Shown here one piece after another: positions 40,201 to 47,697 of a stretch of DNA of 64,000 nt. Position 1 is the first letter of the stretch, and every line of letters begins with the position of its first letter. The stretch covers positions 1-64,000 of the forward strand of contig NZ_JAHKRR010000012.1 in NCBI RefSeq assembly GCF_018863395.1, given 5' to 3'. The stretch is from Sinomicrobium weinanense (GTDB taxonomy: Bacteria; Bacteroidota; Bacteroidia; Flavobacteriales; Flavobacteriaceae). A program made the translations under genes and the position numbers. The notes below the pieces were generated by a model that did not search any database, was not told the origin of the DNA, and saw only the letters and a list, made by a program, of their open reading frames with translations.

Positions 40201-40842
40201 CTGGTGAACAGCTACAAGCGAAGAGGAGCAGGCCGTATCTACTGCTATGCTCGGCCCTTGCAGCCCGAGTATATACGAAATACGTCCCGCAGCAACATTT
40301 AAGGCATTACCGGTATTGAAATAGGCATCTATATTTTCCGGGCTATCCTTGTCAAAAATATGCTGGGCATAATCATTGGTGGTGATCCCCACAAACACCC
40401 CGGTATCGCTTCCCCGGAGTTTCTCCATGTTATAACCCGATCTTTCAAAAGCCTCCCAGCTCACTTCCAGCAACAGGCGCTGCTGCGGGTCCATCAGGCC
40501 CGATTCCCTGCCGGAGATCCCGAAGAACCTGGCATCGAAAGCATCTACATTCTCAAGAAAACAACCGTATTTTGAATAGATACGTCCTTCTTTCCCCTTA
40601 TCAAGGTCGAAATATTTTTTCCAATCCCACCGTGTTTCGGGTACTTCGGTTACCAGATCACTGCCGTTCCGAAGGAGTTCCCAGAACTTTTCCGGATCAT
40701 TGGCATTTCCCGGAAAGCGACAGGCCATTCCGACTATGGCTATGGGAGCCTGCCTTTCCTGCTCCATTTCTTTTATTTGAGATTGCAACTTGTTTACCGC
40801 TAACACGGCATTTTTCAGTAGGGCTTGTGAAGATTTTTGCAT
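28267..40842 (-). CDS. hybrid PKS/NRPS: KS - AT - ACP - aminotransferase - C - A(Ala-like) - PCP - C - A(Val-like) - PCP - C
   Basis: 4191 residues. The KS (about 33-455) has Cys205, His340 and His380. The AT (about 555-870) has GHSVGE with Ser648 and the malonyl-type HAFH at 748-751. ACP Ser970 is in EMGADS. A Pro/Glu/Gln-rich linker (about 1010-1028) leads to a GSA-type PLP aminotransferase (about 1115-1575, Lys1405 in TTYGKIVGGG), as in mycosubtilin MycA and microcystin McyE; it should turn the beta-keto thioester into a beta-amine. Then C (AHHIICDGWS), A1 (hand code DLFNNALTYK, Ala-like), PCP, C (MHHIISDGWS), A2 (DAFWLGGTFK, Val-like), PCP and a terminal C (MHHIISDGSS). It starts three bases after the preceding stop. 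Confidence 0.93.
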   Translation of the reverse strand: MQKSSQALLKNAVLAVNKLQSQIKEMEQERQAPIAIVGMACRFPGNANDPEKFWELLRNGSDLVTEVPETRWDWKKYFDLDKGKEGRIYSKYGCFLENVDAFDARFFGISGRESGLMDPQQRLLLEVSWEAFERSGYNMEKLRGSDTGVFVGITTNDYAQHIFDKDSPENIDAYFNTGNALNVAAGRISYILGLQGPSIAVDTACSSSLVAVHQACQAIRQGDCGMAVAGGVNLLLSPVSSIGMSRMGMLSANGRCSAFDAEADGIVRGEGCAVVVLKKLSDALADNDIIFATIKGSAINQDGASGGLTVPNGRAQEKLIEKALASANLRSGDVDYVETHGTGTALGDPIEANALARTYGKDRPGNTPLVLGALKTNIGHLEACAGVAGLIKAVMSLQKEELVPPIHFKTPNPGISWNEISLEVPRDIRPWRSNGRIRRAGVSSFGFSGTNAHIIVEEAPKIKKVTGEEYGPHILAISAKSEIALREKALEFSRFLQHSPDKLGDICYTANSKRDHFQYRAAFVVVSKEEAANALDKLTGDQAIPYPGTTEQNHKTAMLFTGQGSQYFGMGKELYDTRPVFRKVLDHCHDVLKEHMDIPLKDILFDEQYAGLVHQTAYTQPALFAVEYALAELWRSWGIKPTVLLGHSVGEYVAACLAGVFELDDALRLIATRGRLMQQLPGGGGMAAIFQAGDQVLEVLKSYTGKVAVAAINGPELTVISGEMESVKQVAAHFEAQGTRTKELEVSHAFHSALMKPMLEEFRKEAEKISYSPPRLKVISNLTGEIAGDEIATADYWCKHILSPVYFYPSVQALEKEQAGLYIEAGPTPSLMAMMRNYTGTENKLWATSIHPKASGQKYILEQLVNVYNEGFTIDWDGFYSLRDHQRVLLPAYPFQKKSYWFKREIKSRPEKNEQPVRKSTDITSMTPGKNSVLKAGVLHSLREILGEILHEDPSGLDDQMSFIEMGADSIVLVEALKKIEKKYSVTLKISELFEELSTLDALSRYIADQQPAPEPGPEPQPQPEPSSRMEPQTGETSVHFNGNGDIQALLMKQMDVMQQTMMAQMEVIKNYGKDTVEEDLAPVQHQQNKHFAPQKGNNKAKHSAAGDTSRFNAIRLKEDRELTGKQQQYLAELIRNYNIKTAGSKAYAQQHRGVLSDWIGSLGFRLAIKELIYQIVAERSSGSRFWDIDGNEYIDLALGFGVNFFGNSPDFVKKAVRTQLEEGFELAVQSDLAGEVAGLIREITGAERVAFSNTGTEAVMNAMRIARAASGKTKIVIFKGFYHGTFDGYLAESVQEGNAIYAIPVAPGTTAGMVEDIVPLNYGSEESLRYIEEHADELAAVMVEPVQSRRPGHFPEAFLLKLREITERTGVAMILDEIITGFRSHPGGVQGMLGIRADITTYGKIVGGGMPIGIIAGSSKYLNKIDGGWWQYGDSSYPATQMTLFGGTFCKHPLAMVAAKAVLLRIKAEGHALCERVNRMTDRLATAVNTFFESKNITIRIAHFGSLFRFEPYGKYNSLLQPIEMDIFFYTLISKGVYTWERRINFLSAAHTEEDVETVIEKVRETIEDMIAGGFFPESGGGDPPEGNNPGANGKIPHLYREYTGKNGTGSRGNTLVQAEIPPGSFPLSESQRQLWVLGQMDKEGAMAYHMPVTIGLEGKLNVKALRMALQLIVDRHEALRTTFSAGGDCQVVHESLQLDFSEEDHSNLQGEEKEQTVIKWQKNMVRKPFNIEHGPLFRAGLLKTGNENYMLSLVAHHIICDGWSLGVLSGELGKIYNSLAEGTSWDGPPPFQFRECMQRRNAKLSSERIKAQEQYWMNVFSSTPPALEWPTDRPRPAIKEYRGKSRLISLGRTQSERFLHMGKERGGTPFMTFFTAYTVLLHKLTGQKDLVIGIPVMGREFDEDATAIGYCANVLPIRINVEAEQTLLQLLKTVRKQLINGFENADFTLAQLISKMQSGNDFSRPPVVSTLFNLNPANLVSPELKGLQSHILPKAIAHTAYELIFDITLHGDGGYFLECDYNTGLFNNNTILRFVRYYERIMDIMAASPETVIGEVNIIPEDERQKQLKVFNDTRKIYPEGPALPHLFEIQTARSPGSTAVVYEEGELSYDSLNKRANRLAAYCREKYNAGPGKFIGVMMDRSPDMLTAMMAILKSGAAYVPIDPTYPRERKAYIIRDSGLDLVITDKDPADELGENNIPHLIYDSGKSISFNKYPSENPEPLHGPDDTAYLIYTSGSTGEPKGVVISHKNVAAFLHWAGEEFADTDFNIVYAVSSICFDLSVFELFFPLYAGRSVRILPSGLYIREYLQNDEKVLINTVPSVVQRLVREEADLGHVTAINMAGEEIPRKLLQELDGNRMELRNLYGPTEDTTYSTVYRLTGEENPVLIGRPIANTKAYILSEDLQLLPLGAVGEICLSGEGVAGGYLHRQELNREKFIENPFEPGMRMYRTGDLGRWTPDGLLEFKGRKDHQVKIRGHRIEPGEIERTLEKHKAIRDIAVIAKGRENEKIAEALMAFYTTYAPVKVQDLQEFLLSRLPAYMMPDNFVHLDKMPRTLNGKIDRKALHGWNVKTKATGIVSPKTEVEKQLLVLWQQVLGREEISTTDNFFNLGGHSLKASELIFRIQKEMGVKLEIRSLFTATTIASQAILVESATQDRLSMIPGIEEREYYELSPSQKRLWRQDQFTEEQTTYTMPGAFHIRGPVKGKLLEAALQKLLHRHESLRTVFFAVKGDPVQKVLSPDQVALAMEYTDLSKEEDAQARAKEIISRDIEKGFDLQRAPLFRVKFIRTTAGDTVLFFNMHHIISDGWSVRVLMDEVMHYYQGGTKQPLAVQYKDFAAWQKQRLEGDKMQETKAYWNNKLGKGELPVLDLRTDHIRPSRSSYRGKTLSLKLDRELTAMLKNYAREKETTFFMMLAATVKALLYHYTGQKDLIVGTPVAGREHPDLSEQIGFYVNTLPLRTEFDPDKGFEELLMQAREAILEVYTHQEYPFDRIVEDLNIDYTPGRAPLFDVVISWVDPANDPEKQQGDLWLTEMQLENTTSKFDFSFEFREAGDSLVLNLEYSTDLFTEMRMQRMLGHYLQLVTQIVKDEKKPLGQLEILNAEEKEQLLHTFNEQKDYPRQHTITALFEEQVEKTPGAVAVCAGEQTLTYGELNAMANRVAHYLIENFALQPEERIGCCTDNNIWTAITILGILKAGGCYVPLDSEAPEKRIRHMLSDTAAKVVLTDGRTLAEYPGFGNCPVINLSELQDELKKYPGKSPVVALSPENLAYIMYTSGSTGEPKGVMVMHRNVVRLVKNTNYIQLGGDDSLLLTGAPTFDATTFEMWGMLLNGGTLYLLPQRELLDIRHLKQALAGHSITTIWFTASWFNHLADTDLSVFAPLKTLLVGGDRLSPVHINKVKTAFPGLKVINGYGPTENTTFSVCHQVDDLYEYDIPIGRPVANSTVVILGASGQLVPIGVKGELCLGGDGLSRGYLNREKLTAEKFDDHPFEPGEKLYRTGDLGCWNEDGTISFMGRKDTQLKIRGYRIEPGEIEYALQQHPAIEKAIISTFNTAGGEVQLVAYFTARARLDTEAVKTYMAKLLPAYMIPACFMQLDTIKLTPNGKADLKALPAPSSSTGKENMDVATMTPEEEKLARLYKEVLGVEQVSLTDNFFDRGGHSLKAAKLLNSIHKEFSTDIDLREIFRNPVLGDLAKIVTSSNPMNYEAIPLLGQQEHYELSFAQKSLWTVEQFEGRNAAYNISTAHRLKGDIDQDILEEAFKQVVKRHESLRTNFKAVNEVPVQFIHSLEDFPFRVEILDYSTRENPEKEALEYVHKKAEHTFDLSEDPLFQVVLIKVAPGERILLLNMHHIISDGSSMEVLLQDVLAFYHGLTEGTVNKIAPLPVQYKDFAAWQNKRLEEDGLERLLEYWRHRLNDAPALLDLPIDFERPQKTSFEGDNIDFHIDETETALLEAIAREQETTLFAVLFTIYGLLLSFITRQNDIVLGTSMAGRYREDIQDIIGFFVNNIALRATLNKTLDFNRQLAENSSNIQEDLVHGQLPFNLLLRDLQPRRIPGTTPVFQSRFVYNDLSGDSYSKRQILENKVEVSELQLHRAGAKYETVLAITRDGNKLVCNMEYRTDLFKRSTVEKFISDFKTLSGIIAHNPEIKITQLELELAERSDKRKKEKQGKSLHALRNIKPSLMN

Positions 40843-40845
40843 GGG

Positions 40846-43800
40846 CTATAAAATGTTTTTCAACTGATCTTTTAAAACATCTTCCAGTTCACTTTCCGTC
40901 ATCTGGTCGAGATTTCCCGGAAGACCTTCAGCTAAAGAATATTCGGGGAGTATGTTATTTTCTTCAGGGGTTGTTAAGGGGGTAGTAAAATAGGATACCA
41001 TAAGCTCCTCCTTAAAGTATCGCATTATATCGTTGACCGTAGGATAATCGAATACTACGGTCTGGTGCAGTTTTACCCGGAGGCCCGATTCCAGTTTTTC
41101 TTTGATGACCAAAGCAGAGATGGAGTCTATTCCCAGGTCAAAAAAACCTTTATCATCCGGAACCGGGTTTTTATAGCCCAATACCGAGGTTATCTGTGAA
41201 CGAATGTGTTTTTTCAAAACTTCTTCCCGTTCGTCCACTGGCAGGCTGGCCAACTGCTTTAAGAAAGGGGATGTCCCTGTCGAGGCTTCCCCACTATTTT
41301 CCGTAAGATCTTCGGATACGGGCCGGTTCACATAATGTTCGTATAGTTCCCTGAACCTGTTCCAATCCACTGAGGATATCAACACTTGCGTTGCCTCGGT
41401 ATTCATCAGGCAGAGAATGTTGTATATCAGGTTTGAAGGCTCGAGTTCGGTAATCCCGATACTGTTAAACATCAGCTTGTTCTTTTCTGCCATTCCTCCC
41501 CCGGCCACCGGACCAAGATCAATGGTCAGCGCAGGAAGCCCAAGGCTCCTTCTGTAATGTGCAAGCTGGTCCATAAACTGGTTACCAGCGGCATAATGTG
41601 CCTGAGCTTTTCCTCCAAAGACCGCCGTTGCCGAGGAGAAGCAGGCAAAGTGTTCCAGGGGAAGGTCCCTGGTAAAGTGATGCAGGTACCAACTCCCCGA
41701 GACCTTCGGTGCTGCTGTGGCCATAAATTGCTCCCGGTTCATGGTATCTACCGGGTGATATTCTGTAATGCCTGCAAGGTGGAAAACCCCTTTTAGCAAG
41801 TCTTGTTGTGCAATACTTTGAATGGTATTTTGTATGTCGGCCTTATTGGAAGCATCCATCTTTACGACCTTAACCTCCGCTCCAAGGGATTGGAGTTCCC
41901 CGAGCTCATCGATGATAACCTTTCTGCTGTCTCCATCCGGAAGCCCGGTTGCGGACGGCATCCCTTTCCTGGAAGTAAGGACCACTTTTTTGGCCCCCTG
42001 GCCGATCAGTGCGCGGGTGAGCCTAAGGCCGAGGTAACCCAGTCCCCCGGTGACCAGGTAAACACCGTTGGCATCACAGGTGATCGGTGCGGCATGTGTA
42101 TATACGCCTTTCCTGAGCCTGTATACATATCGCTGCCTGTCCCTGTAAACAACCAGGTCTTCACTCGAGGGATCGCATATTTCCGAAAGGATGAGCTTTG
42201 TCGCCAGGCTTGCGGACTGGTCGCCCAGGTCTATCAATCCGCCCCAGTTCTCTTTCATTTCCAGGGCTATCGTCTTACCTATCCCCCACAAAGGCGATTG
42301 TAACAAGCCTTCGAGTTCCACCTTGCCTACCGGCTGAACATTTTTGGTTATGACATGCAATGATGCCTCTTCTGCATTCCTGTTTATGGCCCGGGCCACT
42401 TCTATCAGCCGGAAATGATCTTCGGGAAAAGGCTCTTCCATCCCGGTTGTCTCCTGGAAGTAGAGGCAATGAACACTATATGAAGTACTGTTATTTACAG
42501 GTATTTCATTAAGATACCGGGCTATATCTTCAGTGGCTTTCCTGCCGGGAGGAATAACCGATACGTTCTGTCCGGCGGCCTGTAACTGTTGTAACACAGC
42601 ATGGCCATGTCCCTCTTCTTCCGTAAATAGTACCCAGTATGTATTGTCGGGGAAAGAAACTTCCGGAAGGACCTCGCTTTTCTTCCAATAGGACTCGTAA
42701 GTGTGCTTTTTCAGCAGGTCCTCAGTTTCATCTGCCTTTTCTGCTCCGGGTAACCAATCCAGGGAACTCTCCCTGCTTTTTACCCAGTATGATGATCTTT
42801 CAAACGGGTATTGTGGCAGTTTATCTGCAAATCCGGGGAAATGCTTTGTATACAACATATCCCATTTTATATGGAACCCTTCAGAGAAAAACTTCGCCAG
42901 GCATTCGAGGAACTGGGGGACAAATCCTTGAGTAACATCAAATCCGGGGTATTGTTGCCCATCCAATGATCCATCTTCCGGGGCTATTCCTATCCCGAGG
43001 ATGCGATGGTCTCCGGTTATTTTCGATTTTCCATTATCATGGGGCTCAGCCGTCAATCCTGCCCTGAGGTACAGACCGATGGCCGTGACCTCTTCCAGGG
43101 TAACTTCATCCAGAAGCGGTATAAGTCCATTGCGATACGCATTGTCTTGTTCCACTGTTTTCCATGCTTCCTGTTTGCCTTCGTCCAGTTTCCCGGCCAG
43201 GCCTACTGCTGTTTGCAGGGTGATGGCCCCTGAAAAACACGCTGCTGCCAGCCTGCCTTTTCCCGTTCCCATTACCGATGCTGAATTTATATTGGCGGTG
43301 AGATAGCACCTGGCCATACCTATGCCAAAAAGCAGGGAAATAACCGTGGGGTATTTTTCGGGTGACCGGGGGTTCTCTCCACTTTCGAAAAACTGTTCAA
43401 AACAATCCCTGATATCTTCAAGCCCGGCAAAGTTGCTCAGGGCTTCCTTTAATAAAGAAACTGTTGCCGTTCCTCCGTTAAAAAGGAAAAAAAGAGTATC
43501 GTTGGGAGTATCTTTTAGTGTTATGACCGGGGCGGTATTCAACGCAGTTAAAAGTTCATCCCTGTTCTTTACTACAACGATCTTCGCATGCCCGAACTTT
43601 GTCCTTCTGCATGTGGTCATATACGAAATGGAGGCCAGATCGGGGGTTTCTCCGGCAACCCATTGACAGCACAGGTTGGTGAGTTTTTCCAGTGTCGGTC
43701 CCGTTTTTGCCGTTATGACTATGGGATAATGGGAAAGTTTTTCTTCTTTATCTGTCCCCTCAACTACCGGCAAGGCTTCTTCCAATACCAGGTGAGCGTT

Positions 43801-46800
43801 GGTTCCTCCGAAACCAAAAGAGCTTACCCCGGCCAATCTTCTACCCTCGGTTTCCCAGGGTGTTAGTTCTTCGGGGAAACATATTCCGGAGTTCTCCTTT
43901 AACCGGATATGCGGATTGCGTTCACGGTAGTGCAATAGTTTCGGGACCTTCCTGTTCTTCAGGGTCAACACGGTTTTTATCAGCCCTGCAACCCCGGCTG
44001 CCGCTTCGAGATGCCCGATATTGGCCTTTGCAGAGCCTACCAGGCATTTTTTACAGTCATTCCCCTTATCGATAACTTCTGCCAGGGCGTGAAGTTCTAT
44101 AGGGTCCCCGAGAGGTGTTCCGGTACCGTGGGCCTCCATGTAGCCCAATTGTCCGGGGCTTACCTTTGCCCGGAGCAAGGCTTTTTCAATGACGGCCTGC
44201 TGGGCCCTGCCGTTCGGTGCAGTAAGACCGTTACTTTTTCCGTCCTGGTTAATGGCCGATCCTTTTATAATGGCATGCACCCGGTCGTTATCCCTTATGG
44301 CATCCTTTAGTCTTTTCAGGACTACCATACCGCACCCTTCGCCACGTACATAGCCGTTTGCCGAGGTGTCGAATGTCCTGCAATTCCCGTCTTCGGAAAG
44401 CATGCCTGCCCTGGTAAATACAACATTAAGGGCAGGATTAATGATAAGGTTCACTCCCCCGGCCAGGGCGGTATCGCTCTCCCCCAGTTTCAGGGACTGG
44501 CAGGCCTGGTGTACAGCTACAAGTGAGGACGAACAGGCCGTATCTACCGCTATGCTTGGCCCGGTGAGATCGAACAGGTAGGATATACGATTGGCAATGA
44601 TACTGGACGAATTTCCGGTACCACTGTACGCATTAAGCGCCGACAGATTATTGAGTTGCAAACTGGAATAATCACTGCTGCTCGCCCCTATAAAAACGCC
44701 TGTATCGGAACCGGAAAGCCTGTCTTCCGGTATCCCGGCATCCTCGAGGGCATGCCAGGCAACTTCCAGTACCAACCGTTGTTGAGGGTCCATGTGCTCT
44801 GCTTCTACCGGGGCAATACGGAAGAACGGGGCATCAAAGTGGTCGATATCGTTCAGGTAACCTCCCCTGGTTATCGTTTTTTCTGCTTTCGATAAAATGT
44901 ATTCCCTGTTCCACCGGCTGTTCTCCACTTCCCTGATACCGCTTCTTCCTTCTTCCAGGAGTGTCCAGTATTCATCCGGGGAGTCAGCCCCGGGGAAACG
45001 GCAGGCCATTCCCACAATGGCTATGGGTTCGTCTATACCCCCCTCCCCTTCTTCTTGGTTAAAATCCAGGGGATCCTGTTCTACTTCTTTATTACACAAA
45101 CCCTTAGCAAGGCTTTGCATATCGGGAAAGTTCCACGCTATGGTAGGATTGGTTTTCAGGCCAAGGTCTGTTTCTATGGCCCGGGAAAACTCTACAGCAA
45201 TAAGAGAGGTCATCCCCAGTTCTTCAAAGCTTTTTGTCGCCGTGATCTCTTCTACGGGTAATTGCAGCCTTTTGGACAACCAGTGTCGTATCCAGGTATA
45301 AGTTTCTAGGTATGTGTATGTATTATTATCATTTGCAATAACTGTTTCCTGTAATTCCTCTTCCAGCAATATCCTGAGCTCCTGTAATACCCCCTCGTAT
45401 GTCCCACTGATAAATTCTTCCGCCATGGCTACCCTTTTGATCTTCCCACTGGTAGTTTTCGGGATTTTCCGGACGGGGATCATATGGGCTACTTCTATAC
45501 CAACTGCTGTTGTAATGTGTTTTTTTAGTTTTTTCAGAAGAGGCAAAAAATCAGGGGCTTTTCGTTTGAACAGTACAAAGAGTACGATGTCCTCAATGCC
45601 GGCACTCTCGTTTGGGATACCACAGGCAACTACTTTCCCTCCCTCGATCTCATCCAATTCTTCAGCAACCCGTTCCAGGTCGTGAGGGTAAATGTTCTGC
45701 CCTGCGACGTAAATGATCTCTTTCATCCTCCCGGTAATGAAAGTATCATCCTTGTAGATGAAACCCAGGTCCCCGGTATTCAGCCAGCCATCGCTGTCTA
45801 TGGTCCTGGCTGTCGCTTCCGGATTGTTATAATAGCCTTTGGTGACATTTTCTCCCCTGATATGTACAAATCCCACTGTACCTTCTTCCACGGGTTTTCC
45901 ATTTTCATCCGATATCCGCAGTTCGCAAAAGGAAATGGGTTTGCCGCAGTTTACCATTTCCAGGGCCCGTTCCGAAATGAGTTCAACCCGTTGTCCCGGC
46001 CCCAGTGATCTCCTGTCGACCTTTATTGAGGACATGGGGCGGCCGGCACGGGGAAAGGTTACCGCCAGGGAGGCCTCAGCCAGGCCATACACGGTAAACA
46101 TAGCGCTTTGCTTTAATCCGAAAGGTTTAAAAGCGTCCAGGAACTGACGGCATACCTCTGCCGAAATGGGCTCTGCACCGTTAAATATCCTACAGACCGA
46201 AGACAGGTCTACCCCCTGCAACTTGTCTTCATTGAAAAATTTAAGGCAGTGTTGATAGCCAAAATTCGGGGAAGAAGTAACATGAATACGGCGTTTTGAC
46301 AAATTATGTATCCACAATAAGGGATGCCTTATAAAGAGCTCGGTAGGCATAATATACTGATCGGCCCCCAGAACTACCGGGGTGAGATGGAAGCCTATTA
46401 ACCCCATATCGTGAGTAAGAGGCATCCAACTGAATATTCTATGTCCATTTTCCAGGGATGCCCCGGTTATGATCCCTTCTATATTTTTGAGCAGGTTGGT
46501 ATGTGTCAGGGCAACACCTTTCGGATCACCGGTAGAACCGGAAGAGAACTGAATGAATGCAATATCATCGGGAGAACTTTGATGTACAGCTCCCCCAATT
46601 TCATGGCCCTTTGCATCATAGACAAAAAGCACACGATCATTAACGCTGCTATCAACATCGATATGTTTGCCGAGTTTTTCGAAATTGGAAGTAGTGGTCA
46701 ATAAAACAGGCGTATTTAATACCTGCCATACCCGAAGAAGTTTGGAGATCCCTTCCTTATGATGTGAAACAGAAAGCGGTACCGGTATAAAGCCCCCGGC

Positions 46801-47034
46801 AATACAAGCCCAGAATGAGATCAGAAAATCTTTATTATCATCAATCTGAAAAACAACCTCGTCTCCCGGTTGCAGCCCCCTGGATTGCAAATATCCCAGG
46901 CATAAAAGCATTTTTGCATAAAGGGCTTTATAGGAAACCTTCTCCTCTGCGTCCGTACCCGATATAAAAGTAATTCCCCTGTTCTCATTTTTCCGGGCAA
47001 TATTCAACTGCCCTAGAAGCGTTTCGCTGTTCAT
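40846..47034 (-). CDS. loading protein: FAAL - ACP - KS - decayed AT - KR - ACP
   Basis: 2062 residues, first gene of the operon. Residues 1-560 are a fatty-acyl-AMP ligase (FSSGSTGDPKG at 163-173, GLAEASLAVT near 317, TGDLGF at 420). ACP1 uses Ser610 (ELGMTS). The KS (about 669-1086) has Cys834, His969 and His1008. The next block (about 1100-1420) matches an acyltransferase in position and in its post-AT linker, but GQGSQ is lost (NGGTA) and GHSxG is GTGKG (1256-1260), so the nucleophile Ser is Gly1258. The KR has TGGLGYLG (1662-1669), Ser1800/1801 and Tyr1814. ACP2 Ser1971 is in DLGIDS. Expected job: activate a fatty acid, add one malonate unit (charged in trans), and reduce the ketone to a hydroxyl. 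Confidence 0.93.
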   Translation of the reverse strand: MNSETLLGQLNIARKNENRGITFISGTDAEEKVSYKALYAKMLLCLGYLQSRGLQPGDEVVFQIDDNKDFLISFWACIAGGFIPVPLSVSHHKEGISKLLRVWQVLNTPVLLTTTSNFEKLGKHIDVDSSVNDRVLFVYDAKGHEIGGAVHQSSPDDIAFIQFSSGSTGDPKGVALTHTNLLKNIEGIITGASLENGHRIFSWMPLTHDMGLIGFHLTPVVLGADQYIMPTELFIRHPLLWIHNLSKRRIHVTSSPNFGYQHCLKFFNEDKLQGVDLSSVCRIFNGAEPISAEVCRQFLDAFKPFGLKQSAMFTVYGLAEASLAVTFPRAGRPMSSIKVDRRSLGPGQRVELISERALEMVNCGKPISFCELRISDENGKPVEEGTVGFVHIRGENVTKGYYNNPEATARTIDSDGWLNTGDLGFIYKDDTFITGRMKEIIYVAGQNIYPHDLERVAEELDEIEGGKVVACGIPNESAGIEDIVLFVLFKRKAPDFLPLLKKLKKHITTAVGIEVAHMIPVRKIPKTTSGKIKRVAMAEEFISGTYEGVLQELRILLEEELQETVIANDNNTYTYLETYTWIRHWLSKRLQLPVEEITATKSFEELGMTSLIAVEFSRAIETDLGLKTNPTIAWNFPDMQSLAKGLCNKEVEQDPLDFNQEEGEGGIDEPIAIVGMACRFPGADSPDEYWTLLEEGRSGIREVENSRWNREYILSKAEKTITRGGYLNDIDHFDAPFFRIAPVEAEHMDPQQRLVLEVAWHALEDAGIPEDRLSGSDTGVFIGASSSDYSSLQLNNLSALNAYSGTGNSSSIIANRISYLFDLTGPSIAVDTACSSSLVAVHQACQSLKLGESDTALAGGVNLIINPALNVVFTRAGMLSEDGNCRTFDTSANGYVRGEGCGMVVLKRLKDAIRDNDRVHAIIKGSAINQDGKSNGLTAPNGRAQQAVIEKALLRAKVSPGQLGYMEAHGTGTPLGDPIELHALAEVIDKGNDCKKCLVGSAKANIGHLEAAAGVAGLIKTVLTLKNRKVPKLLHYRERNPHIRLKENSGICFPEELTPWETEGRRLAGVSSFGFGGTNAHLVLEEALPVVEGTDKEEKLSHYPIVITAKTGPTLEKLTNLCCQWVAGETPDLASISYMTTCRRTKFGHAKIVVVKNRDELLTALNTAPVITLKDTPNDTLFFLFNGGTATVSLLKEALSNFAGLEDIRDCFEQFFESGENPRSPEKYPTVISLLFGIGMARCYLTANINSASVMGTGKGRLAAACFSGAITLQTAVGLAGKLDEGKQEAWKTVEQDNAYRNGLIPLLDEVTLEEVTAIGLYLRAGLTAEPHDNGKSKITGDHRILGIGIAPEDGSLDGQQYPGFDVTQGFVPQFLECLAKFFSEGFHIKWDMLYTKHFPGFADKLPQYPFERSSYWVKSRESSLDWLPGAEKADETEDLLKKHTYESYWKKSEVLPEVSFPDNTYWVLFTEEEGHGHAVLQQLQAAGQNVSVIPPGRKATEDIARYLNEIPVNNSTSYSVHCLYFQETTGMEEPFPEDHFRLIEVARAINRNAEEASLHVITKNVQPVGKVELEGLLQSPLWGIGKTIALEMKENWGGLIDLGDQSASLATKLILSEICDPSSEDLVVYRDRQRYVYRLRKGVYTHAAPITCDANGVYLVTGGLGYLGLRLTRALIGQGAKKVVLTSRKGMPSATGLPDGDSRKVIIDELGELQSLGAEVKVVKMDASNKADIQNTIQSIAQQDLLKGVFHLAGITEYHPVDTMNREQFMATAAPKVSGSWYLHHFTRDLPLEHFACFSSATAVFGGKAQAHYAAGNQFMDQLAHYRRSLGLPALTIDLGPVAGGGMAEKNKLMFNSIGITELEPSNLIYNILCLMNTEATQVLISSVDWNRFRELYEHYVNRPVSEDLTENSGEASTGTSPFLKQLASLPVDEREEVLKKHIRSQITSVLGYKNPVPDDKGFFDLGIDSISALVIKEKLESGLRVKLHQTVVFDYPTVNDIMRYFKEELMVSYFTTPLTTPEENNILPEYSLAEGLPGNLDQMTESELEDVLKDQLKNIL

Positions 47035-47376
47035 AGGTTGATAAGATTTGGGTTATAAAATGAACTTATAATATAGAGGGGGGATAGATTAAAAAAACAG
47101 GTCGAATTTAGTTAAAGATCTCTTAATTCCATATCGTCAACTTATTTAAGAATTTATTACTATTTTGTTAAAACAATGTGTATCTGTTATTCAGACATTC
47201 TCAATTCAATTAATGTCCTGCACAAGAACAGCTGTTTCAAAATACTAAAAATCAAACAACTACAACAATATTTTTTTTTAAAAAAACTGGAAACATCATC
47301 CCTGAAATCTACAGGTATAAATTGGTCATCGATGAGATTAAATGATTGCTAATATATATTTCTGTTTTATAAAAAC

Positions 47377-47384
47377 CAAAAATA
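47377..47384 (-). promoter_or_regulatory. possible -7 element (TATTTTTG) for the lipopeptide operon
   Basis: On the minus strand this reads TATTTTTG, a match to the Bacteroidota -7 consensus TAnnTTTG. No clear TTTG lies at the usual distance upstream, so this is only a candidate. It would give a 5' leader of about 340 bases before the FAAL/PKS start. Confidence 0.22.
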
Positions 47385-47697
47385 ATCTTAAAAAAATATA
47401 ATCTTAATCTGATAAGATATAAAATTTTCTACTTTAAATAAACGTATAATCGTATAAAATATTATAAATAATAACCGTTAAAAACACGTGTATTAACTTA
47501 CATTCATATGTTTGCCTATAGCATTCTAATTACATTTCAGTTTTGAATATTTTAATTCCAAAATCGTACATAAAAGTTCGGGGGCTTCCAAAAATGGGTT
47601 CGAGATCTGTATCATTGGAGCCGCCAAACAGGACAGATATACACTTTATTATTACAAATAAAACCATCGTTTAGGATACTCTGTTTTATGTGTACTA

